Shown here piece by piece: positions 17,605-27,825 of a stretch of 64,000 bases of DNA. Origin of the DNA: Gammaproteobacteria bacterium UBA2675 (GTDB taxonomy: Bacteria; Pseudomonadota; Gammaproteobacteria; Pseudomonadales; Pseudohongiellaceae); NCBI GenBank assembly GCA_002354805.1, contig DEMH01000013.1:79017-143016 (forward strand), read 5' to 3'. The notes under the pieces were generated by a model, which was given only the letters and a program-made list of their open reading frames with translations, searched no databases and was not told the origin of the DNA. Made by a program: the position numbers and the translations under genes. Within the stretch, counting starts at the first letter, position 1. Every line of letters begins with the position of its first letter.

Positions 17605-17637
17605 GGCTCGCTGCGCTGTGTGCACAGCAGGCGAGCC
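17605..17637. other. Hairpin in the gap between methylase and the 191-residue gene
   Basis: GGCTCGC and GCGAGCC enclose an inner CTGTG/CACAG pairing. There is no T-run. The 136-bp gap 17571-17706 also holds a short open frame without a start codon. I see nothing else in it. Confidence 0.45.
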
Positions 17638-17706
17638 CTGGCTTAATCACGGTCTAGTCGTGGTTGAGGGCCACCAGGCGTTGGCGCGCCTGGCGGTCGC
17701 TCGTCT

Positions 17707-18282
17707 TTATTGACGCTGGGATACCTGCGTTAAAACTTCCGGACTTGCCTCATCAATCACAGCCTGGCACTCAGCCAGTTCAGCCACCACATCCAGATAG
17801 GCTGGATTGTCCACGGTCTCACCATCCTGCTCGATGGTTTGCGCCAGTGGCTCGACAGCTTCAACTGGTGCGACGTACTCCTGGGTGATCTCCTGAGTGT
17901 CCGGGTCACGCTCTTCAGGCACTTCGGCAACTGCCTCACGGCCATTGATCAGCAATTCCAGCTCAGCCTTGCGGCGGACCGCCTGCTCGTACTCAATGAC
18001 TGAGATCAGCAGCGCATTTTTCGCCTCGTCAGCGATACGACGTGAGTAGCACACCTGTTTGTCGGCAATGAACTCAGCCAGCAGCGACTCGTTTTGCGCG
18101 TAGTTGGGGAAGGTCTCAGGGTCCAGACTTGCCTTGATCTGCATAAAGTCGCGCAGATTGTCCTGCACCTCCTGCCCCCACTTTTTGCCCAGTTCCTGAT
18201 CCCAGCGACGGATCAGTTGCTTCTGGCTGAAAGTGACGCTGCCCATCAAATCAACATGGCTATCTGCAATTACGATGTTCAT
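17707..18282 (-). CDS. Hypothetical phage protein downstream of the tail fibre
   Basis: A 191-residue acidic protein, helical in its first half (SQKQLIRRWDQELGKKWGQE, AKNALLISVIEYEQAVRRKAELELL) and rich in Glu, Val and Pro in its second half. It overlaps the end of the fibre gene by 4 nt. Genes at this place often encode fibre chaperones or assembly proteins. I see no recognised assembly motif, so that role is only a guess. Confidence 0.7.
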   Translation of the reverse strand: MNIVIADSHVDLMGSVTFSQKQLIRRWDQELGKKWGQEVQDNLRDFMQIKASLDPETFPNYAQNESLLAEFIADKQVCYSRRIADEAKNALLISVIEYEQAVRRKAELELLINGREAVAEVPEERDPDTQEITQEYVAPVEAVEPLAQTIEQDGETVDNPAYLDVVAELAECQAVIDEASPEVLTQVSQRQ

Positions 18283-21263
18283 GCGTACACCTCCCGCTCG
18301 AATTCGACCACAATGTCATTTCCGCTCCCTGGGGCCACTGCAAACTTAGCGACGTAGCGCCCGAGGCCGTAATCCGCGACCGTGTAGTCCTCAGCAGCGC
18401 CGACTGTCTGGACGCTGCCAGCATTCGACACACGCACCGGCTTGGCATCTCTGGTGACAGCCATTTCTGTGGCGTTTGTCGGGCCAGGGAAAAGGGTGCG
18501 CGAAGCATTGCCAGCGTAGACAACGGTGAAACGCTCTTTGGTCAGGCGGGCCTGGTATTCACGCAGATTGCGCTCTGGGACAGACACCTGCACACCTGAA
18601 GCGCCTCCAATACCAACTTCAGAACGAGAGCCCGAAGCCACTACAGAAGGACTTGAGCCTTGGCCGTGTGTCACCACTGAAGTGATTGCACCAGCCTGAA
18701 GTGTCTGGCGTTTGGTTGCGCCTACCAGTTCCACTGCTTTGCGGATCGGATCGTAAGCCAGTGCTGTGGGTATCTCATCGAGCGCAGCCTTGCCCATGAT
18801 CTTGTTGCGCATGTGGGTGTGCATCAGGCTGACTTCGGACGGCGTCAATGCTGTTTTGCCAGCACCTGCAAACCAAATTGTCGTGTTGGGGGAATTGGCC
18901 GTGCTATTGCCATTTATTCCGACTCGCATAATAGCTTGCGCGTTAAACGTCAAATTTCCATGCGACCCTACCGCAATCGATGCGATATCCTGCTCATCAA
19001 CCGATATTATGTATGACGTGCCTGTCTTTCTAACTACTACGGTGTGTACCAGGCCGTCATCGTATGTAGATGTCGAAGCTGGCTGAACAGAGGATGCCCC
19101 AGCATTAGAGGTCACATAGAAAAATAGCCTGCTGTCAGCCCCGATATACAAAAGAACCCGAGAGTCTTGATAGGCGGCACCATCCCAATAACTTATCTCG
19201 ATAATGTTCTCAGAAACCGCACTCGAATTTGTCTTAAATGCACAGGCGATCCACGCTTCAGCAGCGGCGATAGACGCCCAAGGATTCTGCGCCTCGACTC
19301 GGTTCGCGTTGGATGTGAAACCACTCAACCCCGCAACCCCGCCAGTGACTTCTGCCGTGGCTGTAAGGTTGCCGTATCGGATGCCATGGCGAGAGGTAGC
19401 CGGGTATGTGGTGTCAGCATGACTTCTGCTGGCTGGATAGACTGCTGTTAGTGGCGATAGCTTGTCAAATCCTGCCGGAACTCCAGAGTCTGAGCAGATA
19501 ATAATCAGCCCGAAATTCGATTGTGTTGCCGCTATTGTTCGAGCGACTTTAACACCGCCCTGTTCGATAATTATTGGAGTCCCCGGAGTCAATAAACCTG
19601 CGTCCGCACCCGAAACAGTGAACATAAACGCGCCCACAGGATAGTTAGTGCCGGAAAATGTAGAAGTATCGAAGTATTCATTCACCGCCATATTGCCGTA
19701 GCTACTCGACGCACCCAAATCTTCTCGCTTCTCATTGGTTACGGTAAATGCAGCCCCGCTAACAGCGCCCACTGTAGTACCGCAGATCAGCATCACTTCC
19801 GGCTTTTTCATCGGAGGAGTTGCGAACGTGGTGCCACTGCGGGCGATTAGTGCCGCACCCGTATCTGCTGGACTAGGCCAGATTTGATCTATCGCGTTAG
19901 CCGAACCCACAAGCAGTGAATTTTCTGCAAAACCTAATGATGTCAGAGTGTTGCTGGACAACATACCCGTAACAGGGGCTATAGCACTGTACGACTCAGC
20001 ATTCGGGAATGAAACACCAAGGCTTTCGATATTCCCAAAATAAGTTATCTGCTGCGGCGACTGACTCGTATTTAATGCGTATACTCCGCCATTAAGAATA
20101 GCAACGCGGGTGTAATTATTGGTGGAGGCTGACTTAACCACCGTCCCATCGGGTTTGATGACTGAGATACCGGCAGTGGTTGCAGCTACGATATAGTTGT
20201 TGTGGACTGCGATTGATTGCACAAAACTTGCACTGAGCGTATCAGTCAGATTGATTGTTTTTGATACGGCAGCTTCGTTTCTGTGACTGAGACCATTTAC
20301 AAAAATAGCTCTCGTTGCGCCGTAGTATTCCGCGAACCCAGAGATATAGTTAAAGATATATTGGCCTGAGCCAGCCCCCCCGCTGCCACCTACTAATAGT
20401 TTTCCTCCAGCCCATTTCATATCGCCAAAGGCGTATGATGATACCGATGATGTTATTGTTAATGTGTAGTTTACCCCAGCAATAAACTCCATCCAGAGAG
20501 TCATGTTTGGATCAGTCAGATCAAGAATCTGAAGGCGGGCTGATGTGCCTACTCCTGATGCCACAAACACTGCCTCAAGCGGCATGTGAGCAGAACCTGC
20601 GCGATAGATACGGGTGTGTGAGTTACCGCCACTGAGCTTGTACCAGAACGTATCAGTCGTGTTGTAGTACCAGTCCTCGTTCGCAGATGCTGGAGTAGAA
20701 TCTGTCTGAGCCCATGCAGCAGCGACGGTCGCGTATTGGCCAAGGTATCGGCCAGTCGGGCGGCTTTCAGTCTTATATGACTGGGTGCCAGTACGCTCCC
20801 AACCTTCAGCCGACTTGAATGCAATCGCCTTGATGTTCGTGATGCCGCGCGTGTGCAACTGAGCCTGCACGCGGGCGCTGTAGTCGGAGATGGATGCAGC
20901 AGCAGCTACCGCAGCTTGCGAGCTCGTCAGCGCACTCTGCGCAGCAGCCTGGGCCAGAAGCAAGTCACCGTTTATCGTCGTGACAGCGGTCGCAGCCGTC
21001 TGCGCCGATATCGCTGCCTGATCCCGGTAGGATTCAACCACATCAACCGCAGCATCTAGCTCACCCGTAATCTGAAGACTGAGCGCACCAGTAGCTGTAT
21101 TGATCTCACTGGTGATCTGACCAGTCAGCGTGCTGAGGTTCGCGGTGATCTGGCCGAGCCCGGAGTTAATCTCCGTTTCCATTTCATCAAGCGCGCTATT
21201 GTGCTTTGCTGGGTAGTCCTTATCAGCTACCGTGATCTTGTAAGGCTGCAGATTAACTGCCAT
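18279..21263 (-). CDS. Tail fibre / receptor-binding protein
   Basis: A 994-residue protein. Residues about 30-135 are Ala/Thr/Ser-rich heptads (AAISAQTAATAVTTINGDLL, QAAAQSALTSSQAAVAAAAS) that suggest a trimeric coiled-coil shaft. The middle (about 300-450) has WD/beta-propeller-like stretches (VQSIAVHNNYIVAATTAGIS). Residues about 680-830 look like a LamG/concanavalin-type carbohydrate-binding domain (AAAEAWIACAFKTNS, DGLVHTVVVRKTGTSYIISV). The C-terminus (GLGRYVAKFAVAPGSGNDIV) is beta-rich. It is the last large structural gene, where host-range proteins sit. The DNA at about 18.8-20.5 kb is visibly richer in A+T than the genes on either side, suggesting module exchange. Confidence 0.85.
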   Translation of the reverse strand: MAVNLQPYKITVADKDYPAKHNSALDEMETEINSGLGQITANLSTLTGQITSEINTATGALSLQITGELDAAVDVVESYRDQAAISAQTAATAVTTINGDLLLAQAAAQSALTSSQAAVAAAASISDYSARVQAQLHTRGITNIKAIAFKSAEGWERTGTQSYKTESRPTGRYLGQYATVAAAWAQTDSTPASANEDWYYNTTDTFWYKLSGGNSHTRIYRAGSAHMPLEAVFVASGVGTSARLQILDLTDPNMTLWMEFIAGVNYTLTITSSVSSYAFGDMKWAGGKLLVGGSGGAGSGQYIFNYISGFAEYYGATRAIFVNGLSHRNEAAVSKTINLTDTLSASFVQSIAVHNNYIVAATTAGISVIKPDGTVVKSASTNNYTRVAILNGGVYALNTSQSPQQITYFGNIESLGVSFPNAESYSAIAPVTGMLSSNTLTSLGFAENSLLVGSANAIDQIWPSPADTGAALIARSGTTFATPPMKKPEVMLICGTTVGAVSGAAFTVTNEKREDLGASSSYGNMAVNEYFDTSTFSGTNYPVGAFMFTVSGADAGLLTPGTPIIIEQGGVKVARTIAATQSNFGLIIICSDSGVPAGFDKLSPLTAVYPASRSHADTTYPATSRHGIRYGNLTATAEVTGGVAGLSGFTSNANRVEAQNPWASIAAAEAWIACAFKTNSSAVSENIIEISYWDGAAYQDSRVLLYIGADSRLFFYVTSNAGASSVQPASTSTYDDGLVHTVVVRKTGTSYIISVDEQDIASIAVGSHGNLTFNAQAIMRVGINGNSTANSPNTTIWFAGAGKTALTPSEVSLMHTHMRNKIMGKAALDEIPTALAYDPIRKAVELVGATKRQTLQAGAITSVVTHGQGSSPSVVASGSRSEVGIGGASGVQVSVPERNLREYQARLTKERFTVVYAGNASRTLFPGPTNATEMAVTRDAKPVRVSNAGSVQTVGAAEDYTVADYGLGRYVAKFAVAPGSGNDIVVEFEREVYA

Positions 21264-21264
21264 A

Positions 21265-22131
21265 TCAATTCTCCCTCAACGACGCCGACATGGCGCTGCC
21301 GTCAAACATCACAAGTTCATATCCCGCATCGTTCTGCCGTCTGTAGATCGATGCACCCAAAAACTTTGCATACCCCACTGCGTTGGGGTCTGGTATCACG
21401 TAAACATCATTCGACATGCCGCTCTGATCCAGGATGCCCATGAAGCGGTTGCGCTCTTGGTCCTCCATCAAGCCGAAGTCAAGATCCATCGTACGGATGG
21501 TTGGCCGAGCCGCTGCCCACACCCCACCTGACACCGTTTCGGTTTGCTCGGTGAAATTCCTGGTAGCGAACGACGAACCCCAGTCGAAGTTGTGCTTGGG
21601 TGTCCACCCGAAAAACACCGCGACTTTATCGAGCTCCACAAAACCAGCCACCGGGCTGGGTACAGTCAGATCGATCCGGATCGACTTGCCCTGGACAGTT
21701 TCAAGGGCCTGGCAATAAACCTTGTCGAGCCTGCTGTCCGGATCGTAGTAGCTGCCCCATGGATCCACGCCGGCGATCATCTCGCCCCAGGGCCTGATCG
21801 TGTAGATAACATCCGCACCATCGACGTCATCAGAGTCGTACAGAACCGCACCTCCCTGACTCTCTTCGGCGTACACCCGGAACCTCACCGTGGCATCGGA
21901 CGCCAGGTTGTGACCCTTGATCATGATCGCGGTGATCGCCTCGAGCTCTGACGTTGTGCCCGTGATGGTCAGTGTGGTCTCGCCGGTCATGTCCCAGCGC
22001 GCCGGCCGGCGCTTGGTCTGGTTCACGATATTGGCCAGCGGATGCAGTGTCTCGGCGGCAATTGATGACGAGAGGGTCATGTGTGCCAGGACGTTTCTCC
22101 AGCCAAACAGAAGTTTGCTACTAAGCGCCAT
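21265..22131 (-). CDS. Tail tip / baseplate structural protein
   Basis: A 288-residue, beta-rich protein (GETTLTITGTTSELEAITAI, KSIRIDLTVPSPVAGFVELD) ending in YELVMFDGSAMSASLREN. It lies between the tail tip gene and the fibre, 1 nt before the fibre gene, so it is likely part of the tail tip. I do not recognise a named family. Confidence 0.75.
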   Translation of the reverse strand: MALSSKLLFGWRNVLAHMTLSSSIAAETLHPLANIVNQTKRRPARWDMTGETTLTITGTTSELEAITAIMIKGHNLASDATVRFRVYAEESQGGAVLYDSDDVDGADVIYTIRPWGEMIAGVDPWGSYYDPDSRLDKVYCQALETVQGKSIRIDLTVPSPVAGFVELDKVAVFFGWTPKHNFDWGSSFATRNFTEQTETVSGGVWAAARPTIRTMDLDFGLMEDQERNRFMGILDQSGMSNDVYVIPDPNAVGYAKFLGASIYRRQNDAGYELVMFDGSAMSASLREN

Positions 22132-22134
22132 TTT

Positions 22135-23568
22135 CTATACCCATATTTCGACCTGGCACCGCTGCCTGGTCAGGTTCTTTTTGTTTCCAATCACGACGAC
22201 ATCTTCTCCGGCCGAAAAGCCGTAGTCCGAAGATTCCAGGGTGATCGTGTCGCCGATGTTGTCAGCGATAAAACTGCCATCGCCTTCGGCGGTTTCGTAG
22301 GTGCGATGCTCACCTGCCCGCAAGTCCCAGCGCCGAGTCAACTCAGCCTCAGCATCAGCCTGCAGATACAGCAGCGTCTCTCGCTTTTGGTTGCGCACGA
22401 AGGGATAGCCAGTAAGCGTCCTGGTCTCTTTTTCGTAGGAGTACTCGCGGCTGTACAGCAGCGCATTGGCAGCAGAAACCGTACTCGCCAGAGTGTCTGT
22501 GCCCTGCACTGCCCAGTTGCGTCTATAACCCAGCTCAAGCTGTTTGTAAGGTGGTTCTATCGCCTTGAGCGAGAGCCTTTTCAGCAAGTTTGAATCAGTC
22601 ACCAGCCGCGTCGGTGTGCCGGCACTGCCGATACGGATAACATCAAGCTGGCCAGACTTATTGATGCGCGGATTCAACCCCAGGCTGTCGCACAATTCAT
22701 TCAGCATGGTCTGCACGTTGCCATACTGATAAAAGCCGTAGCCCAAGTCATCGGTCGGCGCGGAGTCCAATGTAGGACCCAATGGAATCGGCAACTGTAT
22801 GTAGGCATTCATCTGCTGCAGCAGGTACTTCAAATTGCTGGACAGCCATGCCGGGTTTGGATTCGGTGGTACACCTGGACGAATGTCGAGCGTTACCCTT
22901 CCGATCGGCGGTGCCGTCAGCACGATATCAACACGTAAACCATCGCCAGTCCCGTCAGCGATGAAATTGATCGTGTAGCCACTCAAGGCGATGCCGTTAT
23001 CGCGCACCGCTTCTGGCGACGCGATAATGTTCGGCGTGTAATAAGTAAACCGCTCCGACCCCGTGCGCAGCGGTTCAAAGTTAAACACTCGGCCGAACAC
23101 AAATGGCAGACCGGCATCAGCACCCAGGCCGTTACCATTGACCAGCTGGTCGAAATAGATGTCAGCCAGGTCCGTGAATTGGAAGAGGAGCTTCGATGGT
23201 TCACGAGAGCTGATGTTCCCAGTCTTCTCTGTACCCTGCAGGACAAAGTCCCCACGGGGCCATGATCGGTCGCCATACCAGACCTTGAAGCTGTACCCGA
23301 CAAACTTCCAGGAGAGCATCGCTGGGTCGTACAGAATCACCTCAACATCATCGACGACAGAGCTGCGTAAAGTGTCATTTATCACCACTTCACCTACGAT
23401 GACGGGCAGGTAGTTCTGCCCATCGACGTCAGTCCGGTCTATGTATCCAGCATCCGACCAGTACGCAGTTTTGAGGCCACCGTCATAGTATTGCGCCTCC
23501 ACCAGGACAACTGGATCCTTGTCCTCGGTGGCCAGCCAGTCGCGCCACTCGCTATCCGATAGTGCCAT
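22135..23568 (-). CDS. Tail tip / hub protein
   Basis: A 477-residue protein. The N-terminal part has VVLVEAQYYDGGLKTAYWSD and WYGDRSWPRGDFVLQGT, patterns typical of siphophage proteins just after the tape measure. A C-terminal beta domain (IADNIGDTITLESSDYGFSA) resembles tail hub barrels. Its start overlaps the end of the tape measure gene by 17 nt, so translation is probably coupled. Exact equivalence to lambda M, L or J is not clear. Confidence 0.8.
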   Translation of the reverse strand: MALSDSEWRDWLATEDKDPVVLVEAQYYDGGLKTAYWSDAGYIDRTDVDGQNYLPVIVGEVVINDTLRSSVVDDVEVILYDPAMLSWKFVGYSFKVWYGDRSWPRGDFVLQGTEKTGNISSREPSKLLFQFTDLADIYFDQLVNGNGLGADAGLPFVFGRVFNFEPLRTGSERFTYYTPNIIASPEAVRDNGIALSGYTINFIADGTGDGLRVDIVLTAPPIGRVTLDIRPGVPPNPNPAWLSSNLKYLLQQMNAYIQLPIPLGPTLDSAPTDDLGYGFYQYGNVQTMLNELCDSLGLNPRINKSGQLDVIRIGSAGTPTRLVTDSNLLKRLSLKAIEPPYKQLELGYRRNWAVQGTDTLASTVSAANALLYSREYSYEKETRTLTGYPFVRNQKRETLLYLQADAEAELTRRWDLRAGEHRTYETAEGDGSFIADNIGDTITLESSDYGFSAGEDVVVIGNKKNLTRQRCQVEIWV

Positions 23569-26500
23569 TTCTAACCTCTTTCTTGCTGGCTTGCTGGCTG
23601 GTCAACTTGGTGAGCTCATCGCGTTGACCGGCCGCGTAGGCCATGCCAGTACGCATATCCTTGCGGAGCGCCTCCAGCGTCACCGCCTGGCGACCGTAGT
23701 CCTCGCGCAGGCCTCGCAGCTCACGTACCACGGCGTCATTGGCAGCAGACATATCCAGGCGTACAGGAATGGCACCCCGATCCAGCGGCACAACCGCCTC
23801 CGGGCCGTGCATGATGACCGGGTACCCGGAATCAGGACCCGTGGCAATTCCACCGCCGTTGAACGATTGCAGCCCGAGCCGCGCAGCAGCCGCGATGATG
23901 TCCTGCTGACTCATCCCGAGAGCTGCTGCCATCTGAGCGGATCCGACGTTATTCGCCTGAGCATCGGCGTGAATCCTGCGGATGGCTTCATCCTCGCTGA
24001 GACCGGATGCCAGAACCGCGTTGACGTGATCAGCGATCTGCTGATTCGTCAGATCCGGATTGGTGACAGATCGGTAATCATTGACCGACCCCAGCCCCTG
24101 CTGTTTCAACCAGGCATTGGCAGCGCTCTCATCGATGCCGCCCTTGCTGATGCTGTCGGCGATGACCTGGCTGTAGCTGCCCGAGGCAGACATCTGCTGA
24201 ATCCATGACCCCATGGCACCGGACAGGTATCCGGCAATCTCTGGTGGCAGTGCGTCGACGGATCCACGGATGCCACCCAGGGCGGCAACGATCTCTGCAC
24301 CACCAGGCCCTGCACTGTCTATCCAGGTACCGATGGCGCCGATCAGAGACTCGCGCATCTGAGGCGTCAGTTCCTCCAGCACCACGCGGATGTTCTGCAG
24401 CTCATCGATGATGCTGTCATTGACGCCGGCCGCGATCGCCATCAGCTGGTTGTCCAGATCCTGAAGGGCAACCAGCAGCTGCTGCTGCGCGGCGGCTGGA
24501 TCAAAGTCGCTATTTGCCATAACGGCTGCAGCCTCATCGAGGCCAGACAGAATCTCCGCCATGTTGGCCTGGTGCTGTTCACCACTGGCGAACATGTACT
24601 GGCTTTCCTGCGCGTAGGCCTGCGCGAGCTCACGCAGCCGATCGGCAGCTGCTGTATCACCGCCACGAGCAGCCTGCAGGGTCTGCCTGAATTCGCCCTG
24701 GATCAGGTCCAGCTGCGCCTGGCCGGTCAGCGAACTGCTGTCACCAAGGCGCAGAGACAAGGCCGCGTCACGCAGGCCTTGAGCTGATGCCAACCGGGCC
24801 TCATGCAGACGCTGCTCAGCAGCGATCGCCTCATCGTAATTACGCAGCAGCAGCTGGCGTTGCTCCTGGATATGCGCGATCTGCTGAGTGACGGTGGCAT
24901 CGATCTCGAACAGCGGCGTGGCACCCAGCAGGGTGGACATGTCCATGTTGAGAGAGTTACGCAGCGATCGGATGGCGGTGAGCTCGCTCGACAGATCATT
25001 GGTCAGGCCAATACGCTCGGTCAGCAGCTGCTGTTCTGCCTCACGCAACTTGTCGGCCGCAGCGGTGGCAGCCTCAGCTGTAGCGGTAGCCTCCTGATCA
25101 GCACGACGCTTATCCTCAACAGCTCGCGCCAGGATCTCGATGGCCTCTTCAGCAGTACTGGCCGCACGGGCAGCACTCAGGATCTCATCCTCGACACCAC
25201 CGACGTGATTCAGCAGCTGCTGCACAAACCAGCGCATCTGTTCAATCATGTCGCCAGCCAGCTGACCGTTGCCGCCCTTGCCAAAGAATGTGCCGGCAGA
25301 GCCCGGTGTCGCTTCCTCATCATAGCCGCCCAGCGTTGCGCGGGTCAGATCGAGGGTGCCCTCCAGCTCAGTGATCAGACCAGCCACTACTGCGTCGACC
25401 GCACGGAATGGTTCGATAACAGAGCGTGCGAATTCCTGGTCAGCACGGCGGGCAAAGCCCTGGACGTTCAGGCCGGATGCAAACTGCTCCACGCCGAACA
25501 GCTGAGACGGATCCGCGCCGGGTGTCGGCGCGACCAAAAAGCCTGCGTTCTGACGCTGCTTGCCATCACCACCGAATGCGACATCCATGAGCGATCCGAT
25601 AGCAGAGCCAATACCCGCACCCAATGGACCAGCCAGTGAGCCGGCCAACCCGCCCAGCATGCCACCGAGCTGCGACTCGGCCTGCTTATTGAACAGCGAC
25701 TCACCCAGCTTATTGCCGGCAAAGCCACCCAGCAGACTCGCGCCGGCGCTTTTCAGAATGTCCCAGCCCTGCGGCAGACGCTCTGACAGGCCAGCAGTCA
25801 GGGCGCTGCCGTCCATGGTGGGACCAGCCAATGCGGTACCCTGGTAGCCGACCAGGTTGCCGATAAAGTCAGTCGCGCCATTGATCAGGCCGGGAAGTTT
25901 GTCGAGCCCAAACAAGCCGGAGAGCCCATTGGCGATACTGCCGAGCGAGAAGCCACCGTCCTGCCCCTTCAGCAGGCCGGCCAGACTCTTCTCACCGCTG
26001 CCGAACATGGCGGCTGTTAGATTGCGGCTGGCAAATTCGGCGTAGGCACGCTTCCAGCCATCCACGATGAAGTCAAAGAAGTCTTTAAACTTGAGCTTGC
26101 CCTCATCCAGCATGCCGTAAATCAGATCGCCCCAGCCTTTCTGAACATTCTTGATCTGGTTTTCCAGGATCTGACCAGTCAGCTTGGCCTGTTCGGCCTC
26201 AGCCTTCATGGCTTCCTCATGGCGGTATCGCTCAATCGTGAGCTGACGCATGGCCACACGTTGTTCGTCGGTGGCATCGGCACCCAGTTTGCGCAGGTTG
26301 ATCTCGATCTGCCGGTCCAAGGAGTTCTTTTTCATGATGGAGTTCTCGAACTCCATGTCACGGATCAGCTGCTGCGCTTTCTCGTGCGCCTGGTCGAAGA
26401 CAGGGCCACCAGCCTCGATAGACTGATTGGCCTCCACTGTTGCAGCTGCCATCTGCTCAGCGCGATCACGGACGTCCTCCAGCCATTGGGCGAGCTGCTC

Positions 26501-27775
26501 ACTGACTGGTGGCTCGTTCACGAGCTCCAGGTACTCAGCACGGGCTGCAGCGACTTGTGCTTGCATGCCCTCTGCAGAGGCAATAATGCCGTCAGCCGTC
26601 ACTTCAAAATTGCGCAGGCCTGCCACTGAATCACGCAGACCACCCTCCATGGAGGTGAAACCCCGGCCGATCGCACCTGGCATCTCTGAGCCATAGGAAA
26701 CGACGTCTGCCAGCTTTTCCAGCAGCCAAGCCAGCGACTCAGCCATACCACCCACATGGTTGTTCAGCACGTCCGCAATGACGCCTGCGCGCCCAGCGAA
26801 CACATCCATCATGGTGCTGCCGACTTCCAGCAGCAGGATCTTGACCAGCTGCAAGGTCTCGCGCCATCGCTGCAAGGAATCCAGCGGATAGCCCAAGCCG
26901 GTGACGGCAGCATCTACCATGCCATCGACAGCGCTCTGGATCCCACCCGCCTGGACAGCAGCACCGTACATGCGATCGGTCAGATCAGTGACAATCGGAG
27001 CCAGACCCAGCGCGATCTGATTGGCAGCACCCGTGGCCACCGCTTCCATCCGCGTCATACCGGCAACGGAGTCGGCGAGGATCTGCGCATCGATATCGCC
27101 CAGAGCAACACCGATCGCGGTCGCTTCTGCCTCGAGCTCACTGAGCTGGGTAATGACATTACTCAGCATGGTAGCCTGCGAGCCGCCCAGCATATCCAGG
27201 AACATGATCCGCTGGTTCTGGTTCAAGCTCTTGAGCTCATCACCCAGCCGGCGCATCATCTCGTCTGGCTTGAGGTTGGCGAACTCTTGGACGTCCAGAT
27301 TCATAGTGCGGAAAAAGTCGGCAGCGGTACCCGTGCCTTTGGTGGCGAATTCCTGCACGCGCTTGGTGGTCTCGCGCAGAATGTCCCCATAGGTCTGAGT
27401 CTCGATGCCCAGGAATGAGACGGCGTACGCCTGCCCCATGAATGCCTCAGTGCTGACACCCAGCATCTGTGCAGTATTGACGGTGGCCTCGACGGCCCTT
27501 GCGCGGGTATTGTAAATAGCCGCCATTGCTGTGGTCACGACAGCTGCTGCTGCAGCGACTAGCTTGGCGCCCTTGTCGACTACTTTCGAGAAGCCGTCGA
27601 CCTCTTTACTGGTTTTCTTGTGTGACTTGCCGTAGTCATCCGTTTTACGGCGGCCTTTGTCCTGAGCCTGACCGAGCTTGTCGATCTCTTCACGGTTCGC
27701 ACGGACAGCCTTGACGCCACCCTTACCGTCGCCGGTAATAATGAGCGCTATCTCGTGCTCTTGTGCTTTTTTCAT
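23552..27775 (-). CDS. Tail tape measure protein
   Basis: Sets tail length and helps DNA ejection. The 1407 residues include a charged N-terminus (KKAQEHEIALIITGDGKGGV), a hydrophobic segment near residue 75 (AAAAAVVTTAMAAIY), long helical stretches with many Ala and Glu, and Gly-rich hydrophobic blocks in the middle (GASLLGGFAGNKLG, SLAGPLGAGIGSAIGSLMD). The C-terminal signature FNGGGIATGPDSGYPVIMHG with VVPLDRG is common in these proteins. The frame opens with TTG at 27778; ATG at 27775 follows GAGGA by about 7 nt. By the lambda ratio it would give a tail somewhat longer than lambda's. Confidence 0.95.
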   Translation of the reverse strand: MKKAQEHEIALIITGDGKGGVKAVRANREEIDKLGQAQDKGRRKTDDYGKSHKKTSKEVDGFSKVVDKGAKLVAAAAAVVTTAMAAIYNTRARAVEATVNTAQMLGVSTEAFMGQAYAVSFLGIETQTYGDILRETTKRVQEFATKGTGTAADFFRTMNLDVQEFANLKPDEMMRRLGDELKSLNQNQRIMFLDMLGGSQATMLSNVITQLSELEAEATAIGVALGDIDAQILADSVAGMTRMEAVATGAANQIALGLAPIVTDLTDRMYGAAVQAGGIQSAVDGMVDAAVTGLGYPLDSLQRWRETLQLVKILLLEVGSTMMDVFAGRAGVIADVLNNHVGGMAESLAWLLEKLADVVSYGSEMPGAIGRGFTSMEGGLRDSVAGLRNFEVTADGIIASAEGMQAQVAAARAEYLELVNEPPVSEQLAQWLEDVRDRAEQMAAATVEANQSIEAGGPVFDQAHEKAQQLIRDMEFENSIMKKNSLDRQIEINLRKLGADATDEQRVAMRQLTIERYRHEEAMKAEAEQAKLTGQILENQIKNVQKGWGDLIYGMLDEGKLKFKDFFDFIVDGWKRAYAEFASRNLTAAMFGSGEKSLAGLLKGQDGGFSLGSIANGLSGLFGLDKLPGLINGATDFIGNLVGYQGTALAGPTMDGSALTAGLSERLPQGWDILKSAGASLLGGFAGNKLGESLFNKQAESQLGGMLGGLAGSLAGPLGAGIGSAIGSLMDVAFGGDGKQRQNAGFLVAPTPGADPSQLFGVEQFASGLNVQGFARRADQEFARSVIEPFRAVDAVVAGLITELEGTLDLTRATLGGYDEEATPGSAGTFFGKGGNGQLAGDMIEQMRWFVQQLLNHVGGVEDEILSAARAASTAEEAIEILARAVEDKRRADQEATATAEAATAAADKLREAEQQLLTERIGLTNDLSSELTAIRSLRNSLNMDMSTLLGATPLFEIDATVTQQIAHIQEQRQLLLRNYDEAIAAEQRLHEARLASAQGLRDAALSLRLGDSSSLTGQAQLDLIQGEFRQTLQAARGGDTAAADRLRELAQAYAQESQYMFASGEQHQANMAEILSGLDEAAAVMANSDFDPAAAQQQLLVALQDLDNQLMAIAAGVNDSIIDELQNIRVVLEELTPQMRESLIGAIGTWIDSAGPGGAEIVAALGGIRGSVDALPPEIAGYLSGAMGSWIQQMSASGSYSQVIADSISKGGIDESAANAWLKQQGLGSVNDYRSVTNPDLTNQQIADHVNAVLASGLSEDEAIRRIHADAQANNVGSAQMAAALGMSQQDIIAAAARLGLQSFNGGGIATGPDSGYPVIMHGPEAVVPLDRGAIPVRLDMSAANDAVVRELRGLREDYGRQAVTLEALRKDMRTGMAYAAGQRDELTKLTSQQASKKEVRNGTIG

Positions 27776-27788
27776 CAACCGATCCTCA

Positions 27789-27814
27789 GAAAAAAAGAAC
27801 CCGCCGAAGCGGGT
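27789..27814 (-). terminator. Terminator between the GT chaperone and the tape measure
   Basis: On the minus strand ACCCGC, a TTCG tetraloop, GCGGGT, then TCTTTTTT. It lies in the 50-bp gap upstream of the tape measure and should lower read-through unless RNA polymerase is Q-modified. Confidence 0.8.
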
Positions 27815-27825
27815 AAAGGTTCTTG

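Noticed and set aside
17638..17706. Short frame ending in ARQRLVALNHD between methylase and the 191-residue gene
   Set aside because: The frame is closed upstream by a stop and contains no credible start codon, so I could not support a gene.
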